Source: Arthrobacter sp. FW306-07-I
GTDB lineage: Bacteria > Actinomycetota > Actinomycetes > Actinomycetales > Micrococcaceae
Reading direction: 5' to 3'
Assembly (NCBI RefSeq): GCF_021800405.1
Contig: NZ_CP084550.1
Location: forward strand, 2,852,001 to 2,916,000
Length of the DNA stretch: 64,000 nt
The notes under the pieces are model-generated. The model saw only the letters and a list, made by a program, of their open reading frames with translations, was not told where the DNA came from and searched no databases. This document shows positions 11,507-20,435 of this stretch, in pieces. Numbering within the stretch: the stretch's first letter is position 1; every line of letters begins with the position of its first letter. The translations under genes and the position numbers were made by a program.

Positions 11507-14500
11507 CTAGCGTCGGACGATTGACCTCAAGAGCCTCAATGCTACCGACAGTGAGGCCATGTCGTCGGCCTCCAGGGCGTTCACCTCATCGAACATGCTC
11601 TTGGCCCTGCCCAGCTGCTCGGCATTCTGGGCCTCCCAGTCCTTGAGCCGCGCGTCGGGTGACTCGGCGGTGGACGTGGCGTCCAGCACCGCCGTCGTCA
11701 TGTCCGACACTGTCGAGTAGAGGTCGTCACGCAACGCCGCACGGGCCAGCGCCTGCCACCGGTCCTGCCGGGGCAGGCTGCTGATCCGTTCCAGCAGCGA
11801 GTCCCCGTGGAAACGGTTAAACACCGTGTAATAAACGGCCGCAATCTCCTCGACGGGGTCCTTCCGGGAGCGGCCGATTTTGGCGATATCCAGCAGGACG
11901 AAGCTCTCGAACAGCTCGGCCCAGCGCAGGGCCAGGTCTTCGGGCAGCTGCCACTCGCGGCCCTTGGCCAGCCACGCCGCCACCCGCTCGCGGTCATCAC
12001 CGCGCAGATAGTCGAGCAGCCGGGCCCGCATCGGATCCATCAGCGGCTTGAATTCGGACACCACCTCGGCGATGGGGCGGGAAACACTTTCCTGGCTGAG
12101 CAGCCAGCGGACTGCCCGGTCCAGGAGCCGGCGGATGTCCAAGTGGACTGCGCTCCAGTGCTCGGTGGGGAACGAAGCAGGCAGGCTGTTCAGTTCCGAC
12201 ACCATTGCGTCGAGTTCGTACACCTCGCGCAGCGCTACGAATGCCTTGGCAACCGCCACTTCGCTGGCCGACGTTTCCTCCATGACCCGGAAGGCGAAGG
12301 TGATACCGCCCAGGTTGATCATGTCGTTCGCCACCACGGTGGCGATAATTTCGCGGCGCAGCGGATGGGTGTCCAGCTCCGCGTCAAAGCGTTCGCGCAA
12401 CTGGTGTGGGAAGTAGGAACGCAACGTCCCACGGAACCACGGATCGTCCGCGAGTTCACTGTCGCGCAGGGCCGATGCCAGTTCGATCTTGGCATAAGCG
12501 GCCAGCACCGACAGCTCCGGGGAAGTCAGCCCCTGCCCCTGCTGCAGCCGCTCCCGAAGAGCTTCAGTGCTGGGAAGCGCTTCCAGGTCCCGGTTCAGAT
12601 CTGCGGTCTTCTCCAGCCAGTCCATGAGCCGTTCGTAGCTGGGGCTCCACTCCGCCACCCTGGTGCGGTCATTCAGGAGCAGGATGTTCTGGTCGATGTT
12701 GTCTTCCAGGACCAGACGGCCCACCTCGTCTGTCATCGACGCGAGGAAGTCTGCGCGCTCATCGGCAGGCAGCTTGCCGGCGGCCACCATCCGGTCCACG
12801 AAGATCTTGATGTTGACCTCGTGGTCGGAGCAGTCCACGCCAGCGGAGTTGTCAATGGCGTCCGTGTTGAGGATGACACCCTGCAGGGCTGCTTCAATGC
12901 GGCCGCGCTGTGTCATGCCCAGGTTTCCGCCCTCGCCGACCACCTTGACACGCAGGTCCCGGCCGTTGACGCGGATCGCGTCGTTGGCTTTATCACCCAC
13001 AGAGGCGTTGGACTCTGAGCTTGCCTTGACGTAGGTCCCGATTCCGCCGTTGTACAGCAGGTCGGCAGGTGCCAGCAGAATGGCGCGCAGGAGTTCCGGC
13101 GGGCTGAGTTCGGTGGTGTCGGCCGGCAGCCCCAGCGCGGTGCGTACCTGCGCGGACACCGGAATCGACTTGGCTTGACGGGCAAAGACCCCGCCGCCTT
13201 CGCTGATCAACGACTTGTTGTAGTCGTCCCACGAGGACCTGGGCAGCTCGAACAGCCGTTGCCGCTCCGCGAACGAGGATTCCTCATCCGGATTGGGATC
13301 CAGGAAGATGTGCCGGTGATCGAAGGCGGCAAGCAGGCGGATGTGCCGGGACAGGAGCATTCCGTTTCCGAACACGTCCCCGGACATGTCCCCCACGCCC
13401 ACCACGGTGAACGGTTCGGTCTGTGTATCCAGGTCCAGCTCGCTGAAGTGCCGCTTCACCGATTCCCAGGCGCCGCGGGCCGTGATGCCCATCGCCTTGT
13501 GGTCGTAGCCCACGGATCCGCCGGAGGCGAAGGCGTCGCCCAGCCAGAAACCATACTCGGCGGACAATCCGTTGGCGATGTCGGAGAAAGTAGCCGTGCC
13601 CTTGTCCGCCGCGACCACAAGGTAGGAGTCGTCGTCGTCATGCCTGACAACGTTCGACGGCGGCACGAGCCGCTGGCCGTCACCTTCGGTCACCAGGTTG
13701 TCAGTAAGGTCCAGCAGCCCCCTGATAAAGGTCTTGTAGCTTTCGACGCCTTCCGCCATCCAGGCGGCACGGTCCGCGGACGGGTCCGGGAGCTGCTTGG
13801 CGAAGAAGCCACCCTTTGCCCCCGTAGGCACGATCACGGCGTTCTTGACTGTCTGTGCCTTGACCAGGCCCAGGATTTCGGTCCGGAAATCCTCCCGCCG
13901 GTCGGACCAGCGGAGCCCGCCGCGCGCCACCTTGCCGAACCGAAGATGCACACCCTCAACCCGGGGAGCGTACACCCAGATTTCAAACATTGGCCGCGGG
14001 AACGGCAACCCTTCGATCTGCGCCGGATCCAGCTTGAAGCTGAGGTGGGGCTTGTCCTGGTAGAAGTTGGTGCGGAGGGTCGACTCGATCAGGTTGACGA
14101 AAGTCCGCAGCACCCGATCGGCGTCGAGCGTTGCCACCTTCTCGATGGCCGCTGCCAGTTCCTGCCGCACGGACGCCTGGGCCTCGGCCCGGCTGTCTTC
14201 CCCGAGTGCGGGGTCAAAGCGGGCGGCGAAGAGCGCGGTCAGGCCCCTGGTCACGTCCGGATTGGCAAGGAGGGTGTCCGCCATGAAGCCGAAGGAACTG
14301 CTGTTGCCCATTTGGCGCATGTAACGGGCATATGCCCGCAGCATGGTGATCTGCCGCCAGTGCAGCCCTTCCCGGAGTACCAGCCGGTCAAAGCTGTCCG
14401 ATTCCGCGGCGCCGGTGACGGCCGCACCAAAGGACTCGGCCAGCAGCCCGCCCGTGGACATCGGGTCCACTGCCGCCGGATATTTCAGCCCCAGGTCGTA

Positions 14501-16360
14501 CAGGAAGAAGTCCCGGTGGTCCGCCGTTTCGATTTCGAACGGCCGCTCATCCAGGACCTCCAGTCCAAGGTTGTGGAAGTACGGCAGGATCTGGCTCAGG
14601 CTCTTGGGCTCCAGCATGTAGAGCTTCACCCGGGCATCTTCCTCAAGCGTGGCTCCGGCGCCTTCGGGAAGGTACACGTGCACGCCGGGCCGGTCCTGCT
14701 GCGCGCCGGTGCTCCGCTCGGCCGCAGCACCGTACTTCTCGAAGCGAGCAATGTCCTCAAGCGCGTCCTCTACTTCGTAGTCCACCCGGTAGCTGGCCGG
14801 AAACGCCTCGGCCCAAATGGCGGCAAGTTCCTTGGCCTCGGCCGGATCCCGGCCCTCGCGGAGGACTTCCGCGATGCCTTCGCTCCATGACCGGGCGGCC
14901 CGGACCAGCCGCTTTTCCAGCTCATCGCTGTTCACGTGGCTAACGTCGGCGTCCTTGGGCAGGCGGATGCGGAAGAAAAGCCGCGCAAGGGCAGATTCCG
15001 TCATGCGGGCTTCGTAGTCGATCGAGACTGCCTGGAACGTTTCCCGCAGTTCCTGCTCGATGCGGAGCCTGACGTTGGTGGTGTAGCGGTCACGGGGCAG
15101 GTAGACAACAGCGGACATGAAACGGCCATAGATGTCCGGCCTCAGGAACAGGCGGGTGCGCCGCCGTTCCTGCAGCTTCTGGATTCCCAGCGCGGTGGCG
15201 GCAAGGTCGGGGACTTCGATCTGGAACAGCTCGTCGCGGGGGTAGGTTTCCAGGATTCCCAGCAGGTCCTTCCCGGAGTGCGAGTCCGGCGGGAAGCCTG
15301 CATTCTGCAGCACGGCGTCCACCTTTTCCCGGACAATGGGAATGTCGCGGACGGAACCGGCATAGGCGCTGGTGGCGAAAAGTCCAATGAAGCGCCGCTC
15401 CCCGTTGACGTTCCCCGCAGCGTCAAAGCTTTTGATGCCGATGTAGTCCAGGTAGGCGGAGCGGTGAACGGTGGAACGCGAATTGGCTTTGGTGATGACG
15501 AGCGCACGTTTTTCCCGTGCCTTTTTGCGGCCGGTGTCGGTCAGGTGCTGGATGTGCGGGGAGTCTGCGGCCGCGCGCAGCAGCCCGAGCCCGCTGTCCT
15601 CGCGCAATTCGAGGACGTCTTCCCCGTCCACGTTGAGGAGGTCGTATTCACGGTAGCCGAGGAACGTGAAGTTCCCGTCGTCCAGCCACCGCAGCAGGTC
15701 CTTCGCCTGCCGGAGTTCGGCGATCTGCGCTGAGTTTGCCACGCGGTCCAGGCTCTCGGCGATTTCCAGCGCCTTCTGGCGCATCCTGGGCCAGTCCTCC
15801 ACGGCGGCCCGGACATCGTTCAGCACGCGGGTCAGGCCCTCAAGCAACGACGTCTTCGTTTCGTCCGGGACGCGCTGGATTTCGACGGCGATCCACGACT
15901 CCATGTGGGAGGCGTTCTCCCCCTGCGCGATCAGGTGGGAAAGGTTGGGCATCGCAGCGGTGTCCCCGCTGGATATCCCGAGGTGCGCCGGCACCCTGTT
16001 GACCTTGACCAGCTCACCGCTCTCCCGGTTGCGGGTGGCCACGAAAAGCGGGTGGACGACAAGCTTGATGGCGGCGTGCTGCCGGACAAGTTCGGCGTTT
16101 ACCGAATCGACCAGGAATGGCATGTCGTCAGTGACGACGAAGATGACGCTGCTGTCTTCTTCGTCGACAATCGAGATCCTGGCCTGACCTGGCTGCCTTA
16201 CGGAAGCTGCACGGCGGTGCTCTTCAGCCCGGGCTTCCAGCACGTCGCGCGGGTAGCTGCGCGCATCCTCCTCAGCCAGGTGCTGGTAGTAGTCCCCCAT
16301 GAAACCCTCAAGGCCTTCAATAGAGAGGGGCTGGTCCTCCACACTGGATCCAGACGACAT
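11507..16360 (-). CDS. gdh: NAD-specific glutamate dehydrogenase, 180-kDa class
   Basis: Giant NAD-dependent glutamate dehydrogenase of 1,617 residues, the usual size for this class (about 1,600). It deaminates glutamate to 2-oxoglutarate and ammonia, mainly catabolically. The first half holds the regulatory N-terminal domains. The catalytic core shows KVARGGLRWSDR followed by LVKAQTVKNAVIVPTGAKGG, with the nucleotide-binding half (VGVGDMSGDVFGNGML) after it. I chose the ATG at 16360 because GGAGG lies eight bases ahead; an upstream ATG at 16393 would add 11 residues. Only 27 bases separate its stop from the pdtaS start, so pdtaS may be cotranscribed. In mycobacteria this enzyme is controlled by GarA, an FHA protein that is not in this window. 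Confidence 0.96.
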   Translation of the reverse strand: MSSGSSVEDQPLSIEGLEGFMGDYYQHLAEEDARSYPRDVLEARAEEHRRAASVRQPGQARISIVDEEDSSVIFVVTDDMPFLVDSVNAELVRQHAAIKLVVHPLFVATRNRESGELVKVNRVPAHLGISSGDTAAMPNLSHLIAQGENASHMESWIAVEIQRVPDETKTSLLEGLTRVLNDVRAAVEDWPRMRQKALEIAESLDRVANSAQIAELRQAKDLLRWLDDGNFTFLGYREYDLLNVDGEDVLELREDSGLGLLRAAADSPHIQHLTDTGRKKAREKRALVITKANSRSTVHRSAYLDYIGIKSFDAAGNVNGERRFIGLFATSAYAGSVRDIPIVREKVDAVLQNAGFPPDSHSGKDLLGILETYPRDELFQIEVPDLAATALGIQKLQERRRTRLFLRPDIYGRFMSAVVYLPRDRYTTNVRLRIEQELRETFQAVSIDYEARMTESALARLFFRIRLPKDADVSHVNSDELEKRLVRAARSWSEGIAEVLREGRDPAEAKELAAIWAEAFPASYRVDYEVEDALEDIARFEKYGAAAERSTGAQQDRPGVHVYLPEGAGATLEEDARVKLYMLEPKSLSQILPYFHNLGLEVLDERPFEIETADHRDFFLYDLGLKYPAAVDPMSTGGLLAESFGAAVTGAAESDSFDRLVLREGLHWRQITMLRAYARYMRQMGNSSSFGFMADTLLANPDVTRGLTALFAARFDPALGEDSRAEAQASVRQELAAAIEKVATLDADRVLRTFVNLIESTLRTNFYQDKPHLSFKLDPAQIEGLPFPRPMFEIWVYAPRVEGVHLRFGKVARGGLRWSDRREDFRTEILGLVKAQTVKNAVIVPTGAKGGFFAKQLPDPSADRAAWMAEGVESYKTFIRGLLDLTDNLVTEGDGQRLVPPSNVVRHDDDDSYLVVAADKGTATFSDIANGLSAEYGFWLGDAFASGGSVGYDHKAMGITARGAWESVKRHFSELDLDTQTEPFTVVGVGDMSGDVFGNGMLLSRHIRLLAAFDHRHIFLDPNPDEESSFAERQRLFELPRSSWDDYNKSLISEGGGVFARQAKSIPVSAQVRTALGLPADTTELSPPELLRAILLAPADLLYNGGIGTYVKASSESNASVGDKANDAIRVNGRDLRVKVVGEGGNLGMTQRGRIEAALQGVILNTDAIDNSAGVDCSDHEVNIKIFVDRMVAAGKLPADERADFLASMTDEVGRLVLEDNIDQNILLLNDRTRVAEWSPSYERLMDWLEKTADLNRDLEALPSTEALRERLQQGQGLTSPELSVLAAYAKIELASALRDSELADDPWFRGTLRSYFPHQLRERFDAELDTHPLRREIIATVVANDMINLGGITFAFRVMEETSASEVAVAKAFVALREVYELDAMVSELNSLPASFPTEHWSAVHLDIRRLLDRAVRWLLSQESVSRPIAEVVSEFKPLMDPMRARLLDYLRGDDRERVAAWLAKGREWQLPEDLALRWAELFESFVLLDIAKIGRSRKDPVEEIAAVYYTVFNRFHGDSLLERISSLPRQDRWQALARAALRDDLYSTVSDMTTAVLDATSTAESPDARLKDWEAQNAEQLGRAKSMFDEVNALEADDMASLSVALRLLRSIVRR

Positions 16361-16415
16361 CGACAACGCCTCCATCAGAGATATTCGCCGCACCTTTGCA
16401 GCTCTTATGGCGAGC

Positions 16416-17720
16416 CTAGTCCTTCGCCCTTCGCCATGGTGTGGAAGAAATTACAGAGGATCTGCGCTTTCGCTGGTCTGGTGCACAAACGAGTTCGCGG
16501 ATTGCCCGGCGCAGGTCCGAATCCGGGGCAGCCTCCAGCAGCAGGGATCCTGACAGGAGGGCGGCGTCGGCGGCACGGGGATCATGGGGCAGGAATGCCG
16601 TCAGTTCCGAGGCCGGCGCGTACCTGTCCCAAGCATCGCGCAATTGGCGCTCCGGATCCCTCCCGACGGAGGAGGAACGCACTTTATTCATCAGGACGGT
16701 GGGTGACGCCTGCGGAACTGCGTCTCCAAGCTCGGCAAGCGCACGCACCATCCGGGGTACGCCCACGGGATCAGCGGCGCCGATGGCATAGACGGTGTCA
16801 GCCAGCTCCAGCGGGCGCAGTGTGGCCGCGTTGCGGCGCGGCGCCATGGTATCGAAACTCAGTTCCTCGTCGGCTTCCAGGCAGAAGCCGGTATCGACCA
16901 CTACCACATCGGCGATTTCCCGGGCCCGCTCAAGAACCAGCGCCAGGGCCGTGGCACGGATTTCTGTCCATCGATCCGCCCGGGTGATGCCCGTCAGCAC
17001 CCGGAACTGCCCTGATGCCGTAGCGACGGTGGCGGCGACCTTTCGGAGTGCATCCGCATCCAGCTGCCCGTGATCGGCGAGCCTGCATGCCTGGGCCAGC
17101 CCGGCCGATTCGTCCAGGAGACCGAGTACTGCGGCCACGCTGGCGCCGTATGTGTCGGCGTCGACCAGGAGGACGTCCTGGCCGTCGGCCGCCATCTCGC
17201 CCGCGATGTTCACTGCCACCGTGGTCCTTCCGGGAGATCCCGCTGGCCCCCAGACGACGACGAGCCTTCCGGTTCCGCGCCCTTCCGCCTCCTGCTCCGG
17301 CCCCACAGGAACGGTTGCCAGCGCAGCTCCGGTATCAGCGGCCGTGCTGAGGCTGACCGGACGGACCGCGCCCGTAAGCTGCGCGACGGCGTCGGCAATC
17401 TTGTCGGAAAGCTCCGCCGACTCAACCCGCGTCAACGCCGAGGCGACGCCAATTTTGCGGAGCCTCGCAGCCTCCTCCGCGTTGTCGGTCAGCGCGATGA
17501 TCGCGACGCCAACTGCCCCAAGGCGGTCGACCAGGGAAGCCGTTAACCCTTCAGACCCATCGGCGATCACGGCCGCCCGGGCCAGTCCGCTCTGGCAGGC
17601 CGACAGCAGTTCGGGAAGTTCCGCGCACCGGCGTACCACCGTGACCGGACCGTGCAGTCTTTCGAGACCCCCAACCAGGTCCTCACGGCTTTGGCCGACG
17701 GTGACGACGGGAATGTTCAT
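16416..17720 (-). CDS. CpaE/MinD-like P-loop ATPase
   Basis: A 434-residue protein of the MinD/ParA/CpaE group. An N-terminal receiver-like region (about 1-130, without the usual phosphorylation pocket) precedes the ATPase domain. The nucleotide loop is GPAGSPGRTTVAVN near 155, a deviant form of the KGGxGKT motif with arginine in place of the terminal lysine. LLVDADTYG and VVVDTGFC follow. In Tad pilus systems CpaE positions the secretion machinery. Here the only pilus-like partner is the SAF-domain gene just upstream, whose stop overlaps this start by four bases (ATGA). No TadA, TadB/C or pilin gene is nearby. The specific role is unknown. Confidence 0.8.
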   Translation of the reverse strand: MNIPVVTVGQSREDLVGGLERLHGPVTVVRRCAELPELLSACQSGLARAAVIADGSEGLTASLVDRLGAVGVAIIALTDNAEEAARLRKIGVASALTRVESAELSDKIADAVAQLTGAVRPVSLSTAADTGAALATVPVGPEQEAEGRGTGRLVVVWGPAGSPGRTTVAVNIAGEMAADGQDVLLVDADTYGASVAAVLGLLDESAGLAQACRLADHGQLDADALRKVAATVATASGQFRVLTGITRADRWTEIRATALALVLERAREIADVVVVDTGFCLEADEELSFDTMAPRRNAATLRPLELADTVYAIGAADPVGVPRMVRALAELGDAVPQASPTVLMNKVRSSSVGRDPERQLRDAWDRYAPASELTAFLPHDPRAADAALLSGSLLLEAAPDSDLRRAIRELVCAPDQRKRRSSVISSTPWRRAKD

Positions 17721-18358
17721 CGGGCGCCGCCCGGGTTCCAGACGACGGATATCTTTGCCTCATTTGCCTGGGCGCCCAGCAAGGCAGGCATCTGCTTGTC
17801 CTCGACCAGGACCATGAGCACGGTGGTTTTCGACGACCCAAGCGCGGTGGACCCGTTGGCGACCTCTGCAATTTCCGCTCCGGGAAGGATGAGCTTGGGC
17901 TCGGTGAAACCGTTTTTCGCGTCGGGCTGGGCCACCCAGACGTCTACGCGGGCACCGGCGACTGCCTGCGAGGGCAAAGTCTGCTCGACATTGAGGGCAA
18001 CGGGCTTTCGGTTCAGCTGGTCCACCGCACCAAGGCTCGCCCGGGGAACAAGCTGGTCCTTTCCAATCCTCTGCATGGCGACGACATCCTGGGGCAGGCC
18101 GGCCTCCACTGTGATGTAGTGCTGTTCCGTGTCGCCCAGCCGGACCTTGGCGCGCACCACATTCTCCGGCGTCAGGCGCTCGCCAACAGCAATGCCCTCC
18201 CGCGCGGCGTAAACCTCGGTGGTTCGGTCTGCGCTGCCCACCAGGAAGATGACCCCCGCGATGGATGCCAGGACCAGGAGGATGCCCACCAGCAGCCGCG
18301 GGTCCTTCCACGAAGGGCGCTTCAGCCGTGGCGCAGTGGTGCTTGAATCAGGAACCAT
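17717..18358 (-). CDS. SAF-domain membrane protein (CpaB/FlgA-like)
   Basis: A 213-residue protein with a cytoplasmic N-terminus of about 20 residues, one membrane helix (about 23-42), then a SAF domain (about 50-120; VGERLTPENVVRAKV) and a C-terminal beta-rich region. SAF domains occur in CpaB (Tad pili) and FlgA. The ATG start follows GGGGGAGAACGGT, a strong ribosome site. It is coupled to the CpaE-like ATPase by an ATGA overlap, so the pair forms a two-gene operon. I infer a trans-membrane module that places or regulates something at the envelope. The missing Tad genes argue against a complete pilus here. Confidence 0.78.
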   Translation of the reverse strand: MVPDSSTTAPRLKRPSWKDPRLLVGILLVLASIAGVIFLVGSADRTTEVYAAREGIAVGERLTPENVVRAKVRLGDTEQHYITVEAGLPQDVVAMQRIGKDQLVPRASLGAVDQLNRKPVALNVEQTLPSQAVAGARVDVWVAQPDAKNGFTEPKLILPGAEIAEVANGSTALGSSKTTVLMVLVEDKQMPALLGAQANEAKISVVWNPGGAR

Positions 18359-18443
18359 ACCGTTCTCCCCCTAGGTACACCGGACCTGCCCGCTCTGGCC
18401 GGACTTCTCATTGTTACCGCAAGGCCACGCGAACAAAAGTCAA

Positions 18444-18472
18444 TTATCCAAATACCGCCAAACTGTGGATAA
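18444..18472. promoter_or_regulatory. Inverted DnaA-box-like pair in a divergent promoter
   Basis: TTATCCAAA (18444-18452, one or two changes from consensus) faces TGTGGATAA (18464-18472, a perfect DnaA box on the minus strand). They lie between the divergent SAF-domain and helix-turn-helix genes, and may affect either promoter. No binding data. Confidence 0.35.
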
Positions 18473-18480
18473 CAGGCACA

Positions 18481-18510
18481 TAAGATGCCAGTTGATGGCA
18501 AAATGGATGC
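18481..18510 (+). promoter_or_regulatory. GATG-phased repeats just ahead of the helix-turn-helix gene
   Basis: GATG occurs at 18484, 18494 and 18506, the first two exactly 10 bases apart, ending at the start codon. The units resemble the reverse complement of the clearer 10-base repeats at 19416-19455. A possible autoregulatory site, weakly supported. Confidence 0.3.
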
Positions 18511-18726
18511 ATGCCAAGGTTCCTCACGCTTGCAGATGTCGCAGAGCAACTCCAGATCAACTCCCCTGCCGCATACGCCTTGGTCCGCAGCGGCGAATTG
18601 AAGGCCATCCAGGTCGGCGGCCGCGGGCAATGGCGGGTGGAAGAGAAGATGCTGGAGCAATACATCGAGGAACGCTACGCCGAGGCCAGCCGCATGATTC
18701 AGGAGTCACGCTCCAAGTCCGTTTGA
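18511..18726 (+). CDS. Small helix-turn-helix DNA-binding protein (BldC/excisionase-like)
   Basis: A 71-residue single-domain protein with a MerR-type winged helix: LTLADVAEQLQI, then a recognition helix around AAYALVRSGELKAIQV, a wing (GGRGQWRV) and a C-terminal helix. The same fold occurs in phage excisionases and in BldC, the actinobacterial developmental regulator that binds head-to-tail on direct repeats. No integrase or phage gene is near, so a chromosomal regulator is more likely than an excisionase. Four 10-base direct repeats sit 690 bases downstream of its stop, ahead of the LysM gene, and looser ones sit at its own start. That it binds them is inference. Confidence 0.8.
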   Translation: MPRFLTLADVAEQLQINSPAAYALVRSGELKAIQVGGRGQWRVEEKMLEQYIEERYAEASRMIQESRSKSV

Positions 18727-18759
18727 CGCCTCACCCCCTTCACAGGTCCACGGCCGGAG

Positions 18760-19323
18760 TCAGCCGGCCTTGGGCGACCTGATCATGGCCAGGACAGTGA
18801 AGGGGATTGCTGACACTTCACGGACACTCCGGCTCCTCCGCACCTCTCCGGGAGTGACCGAGGCCAGGTCTATATAGTCCCTGCCGACCCGGTCGATAAC
18901 GCCGGCCAGCCGCAGTGCGCCGCCTCCCCCTGAAATGGTCACGGACAGTTCCGCACGGTCGCGGGCAAGGCCACGGAGGGCGTGGGCAAGCCCAATTGAG
19001 CGGCGGACCGGTGAGTTTTCCGGCAACGCGTGCCTACCGAGCCCGACGTACCGCGCCGCAGCAGCATAGGGGATGAGCACTTGGTGCTGATCTTCGTCGA
19101 GGACCAGTGCGTCCGCTCCGGCATGCCTGAGTTCCCCGCGCGCTGATTCTCCACAAAGCAGGTAAACGCCGATGCGGCACCCGACGGCCGCACGCAACCG
19201 GTGCTCGAGCGGAACGCTGACCATCTCAGCCCGGGTCCGCTCGTTGATCTCGCTGTCAAGCGCCAGTCGGTCGGCCTCCGCGAACTGGCTTTCCATGTCG
19301 TTGAAGAGAGCATCCCAGCGCAT
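18760..19323 (-). CDS. Conserved hypothetical protein, about 187 residues
   Basis: A soluble 187-residue protein that I do not assign to a known function. The N-terminal part is acidic and helical, the centre is beta-rich (RIGVYLLCGE, GADALVLDEDQHQVLIP) and the C-terminus reads AIPFTVLAMIR. No catalytic motif or membrane segment is seen. Related-looking proteins seem to occur beside secA or helix-turn-helix genes in actinobacteria, but this is from memory. The ATG lies exactly six bases after TACTCT, so it is probably leaderless. It converges on the small regulator gene. Confidence 0.7.
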   Translation of the reverse strand: MRWDALFNDMESQFAEADRLALDSEINERTRAEMVSVPLEHRLRAAVGCRIGVYLLCGESARGELRHAGADALVLDEDQHQVLIPYAAAARYVGLGRHALPENSPVRRSIGLAHALRGLARDRAELSVTISGGGGALRLAGVIDRVGRDYIDLASVTPGEVRRSRSVREVSAIPFTVLAMIRSPKAG

Positions 19324-19329
19324 CCCGAC

Positions 19330-19335
19330 AGAGTA
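19330..19335 (-). promoter_or_regulatory. -10 element TACTCT for a leaderless hypothetical gene
   Basis: TACTCT, six bases (GTCGGG), then the ATG at 19323. This puts the transcription start at the start codon. No Shine-Dalgarno sequence is present, which supports leaderless initiation. Confidence 0.5.
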
Positions 19336-19415
19336 GGGTGCCCTGCCCGGTCAGTCAACGGCTTCGCCTTTTCCTCTCCAACGTATGGACAAATGCCAAT
19401 GGTTCACAGCAGACT

Positions 19416-19455
19416 TGGTCAAGTGGCATCAAACAGCATCAAACCGCATTAAAGG
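19416..19455 (+). repeat. Four 10-bp direct repeats, putative operator for a BldC-like protein
   Basis: Consecutive 10-base units TGGTCAAGTG, GCATCAAACA, GCATCAAACC and GCATTAAAGG keep TCAA or TTAA in exact phase. The last unit contains part of the ribosome site (AAAGGAG) of the LysM gene. BldC proteins are known to bind AT-rich direct repeats with this spacing as cooperative head-to-tail multimers. A BldC-like gene lies nearby at 18511-18726. Bound protein could block transcription or ribosome loading. Confidence 0.6.
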
Positions 19456-19462
19456 AGTAGTA

Positions 19463-20335
19463 ATGGCACGTTCCGAAGAGGCGGGGTGGTCCAATGCCGT
19501 CATGGCTCTGGCCCTTCTGGCGTTGGGCATTCTGCTTTGCTTCCTGGGGGTTGGCCTGCTTGGACAGTGGCAGACCTCGGCGGACCGCAACCAGGAAGCA
19601 CCCGTCGGCGTTCTTTTAGGGGCGGCCGCGGCGGCGGCCGGCTTGGGCCTTCTGCTGTGGTGGGCCTTCTCGATCCTGGCCGCAGGTGCGTCGGTTTTGC
19701 TGGAACACCTCGGACGACGGCGTGCGGCGGCTGCCGCGCGCAGGCTGTCTCCCGCCTTTATGCGGCGGGCGGTGGTTGCCGCCCTGTCGCTGCAACTTGT
19801 GGCAGGAGCCGCGGCGAATGCCGCGCCGGCCACACCTGGGCCTGAGTGGACGCCGACCCAGGCATACGCAGCGTCAGTTCCATCGGACCCTGCGGCCCTG
19901 GGCACTGCTGAGGGGCGAGGCAGGACCCTTGGCGCTGGCGGTACGCAGGTCCCAACGCCAACGGTTGTTGCGGACGACGCGCCAGGAGCGCTTGAAGACC
20001 CTGCGACGGCGCGCAGTTCACGCAGTGAACCTCCTGACGCCACACTCGACCCCGGCTGGCAGCCAGCTCCCCCGATGGTGGAACCCGGTTTGCTGGTGGG
20101 ACCGCAAACGAGAAGTACCTCCGGTCCAGACTCGGGTGGCGAGGGAACCGCAGTAACCGTAATCGCCGGCGACACGCTATGGGACATCGTGGCCACCTAT
20201 CTGGGACCGGAGGCATCCGACGTGGACGTAGCCCTTGAATGGCCGCGGTGGTATGCAACAAACCGCGCCCTAATCGGCGGAAGTCCTGACGTCCTGCTTC
20301 CCGGCCAAATACTGCAGGCGCCTGCGGCGCCGTAA
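19463..20335 (+). CDS. LysM-domain multi-pass membrane protein
   Basis: A 290-residue protein with three hydrophobic segments (about 12-34, 48-75 and 105-123), a long proline-, serine- and alanine-rich outer linker, and a C-terminal LysM-type domain (about 230-288; VIAGDTLWDIVATYL, then LLPGQILQAP). LysM domains bind peptidoglycan, so the protein probably spans from membrane to wall. The ATG follows AAAGGAG with a five-base gap; the ORF's 26 upstream codons carry no ribosome site and cover the repeat array. Just upstream lie four 10-base direct repeats that overlap the ribosome site. The Rv3235-family gene follows after 100 bases and may share its promoter. Confidence 0.82.
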   Translation: MARSEEAGWSNAVMALALLALGILLCFLGVGLLGQWQTSADRNQEAPVGVLLGAAAAAAGLGLLLWWAFSILAAGASVLLEHLGRRRAAAAARRLSPAFMRRAVVAALSLQLVAGAAANAAPATPGPEWTPTQAYAASVPSDPAALGTAEGRGRTLGAGGTQVPTPTVVADDAPGALEDPATARSSRSEPPDATLDPGWQPAPPMVEPGLLVGPQTRSTSGPDSGGEGTAVTVIAGDTLWDIVATYLGPEASDVDVALEWPRWYATNRALIGGSPDVLLPGQILQAPAAP

Positions 20336-20435
20336 CCAGGGCCACTCGGCCCGGGTGCCTTTCGCCAATTCCGGCCGGCGGCCTTACCGGCAGGCCTGCC
20401 ACACTCCATCAAACGATTTGAACCAGGAGAACACA

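Noticed and set aside
9911..11524. Open frame of 537 codons on the plus strand
   Set aside because: It lies wholly antisense to pdtaS, is rich in Gln, His, Gly and Pro with no domain, and starts inside a terminator. GC-rich sequence commonly leaves such frames open.
13175..14890. Open frame of 571 codons on the plus strand
   Set aside because: It is antisense to the glutamate dehydrogenase gene, lacks a ribosome site and shows no recognisable domain.
18511..18726. Phage excisionase
   Set aside because: The fold fits, but no integrase, attachment site or phage gene is nearby.
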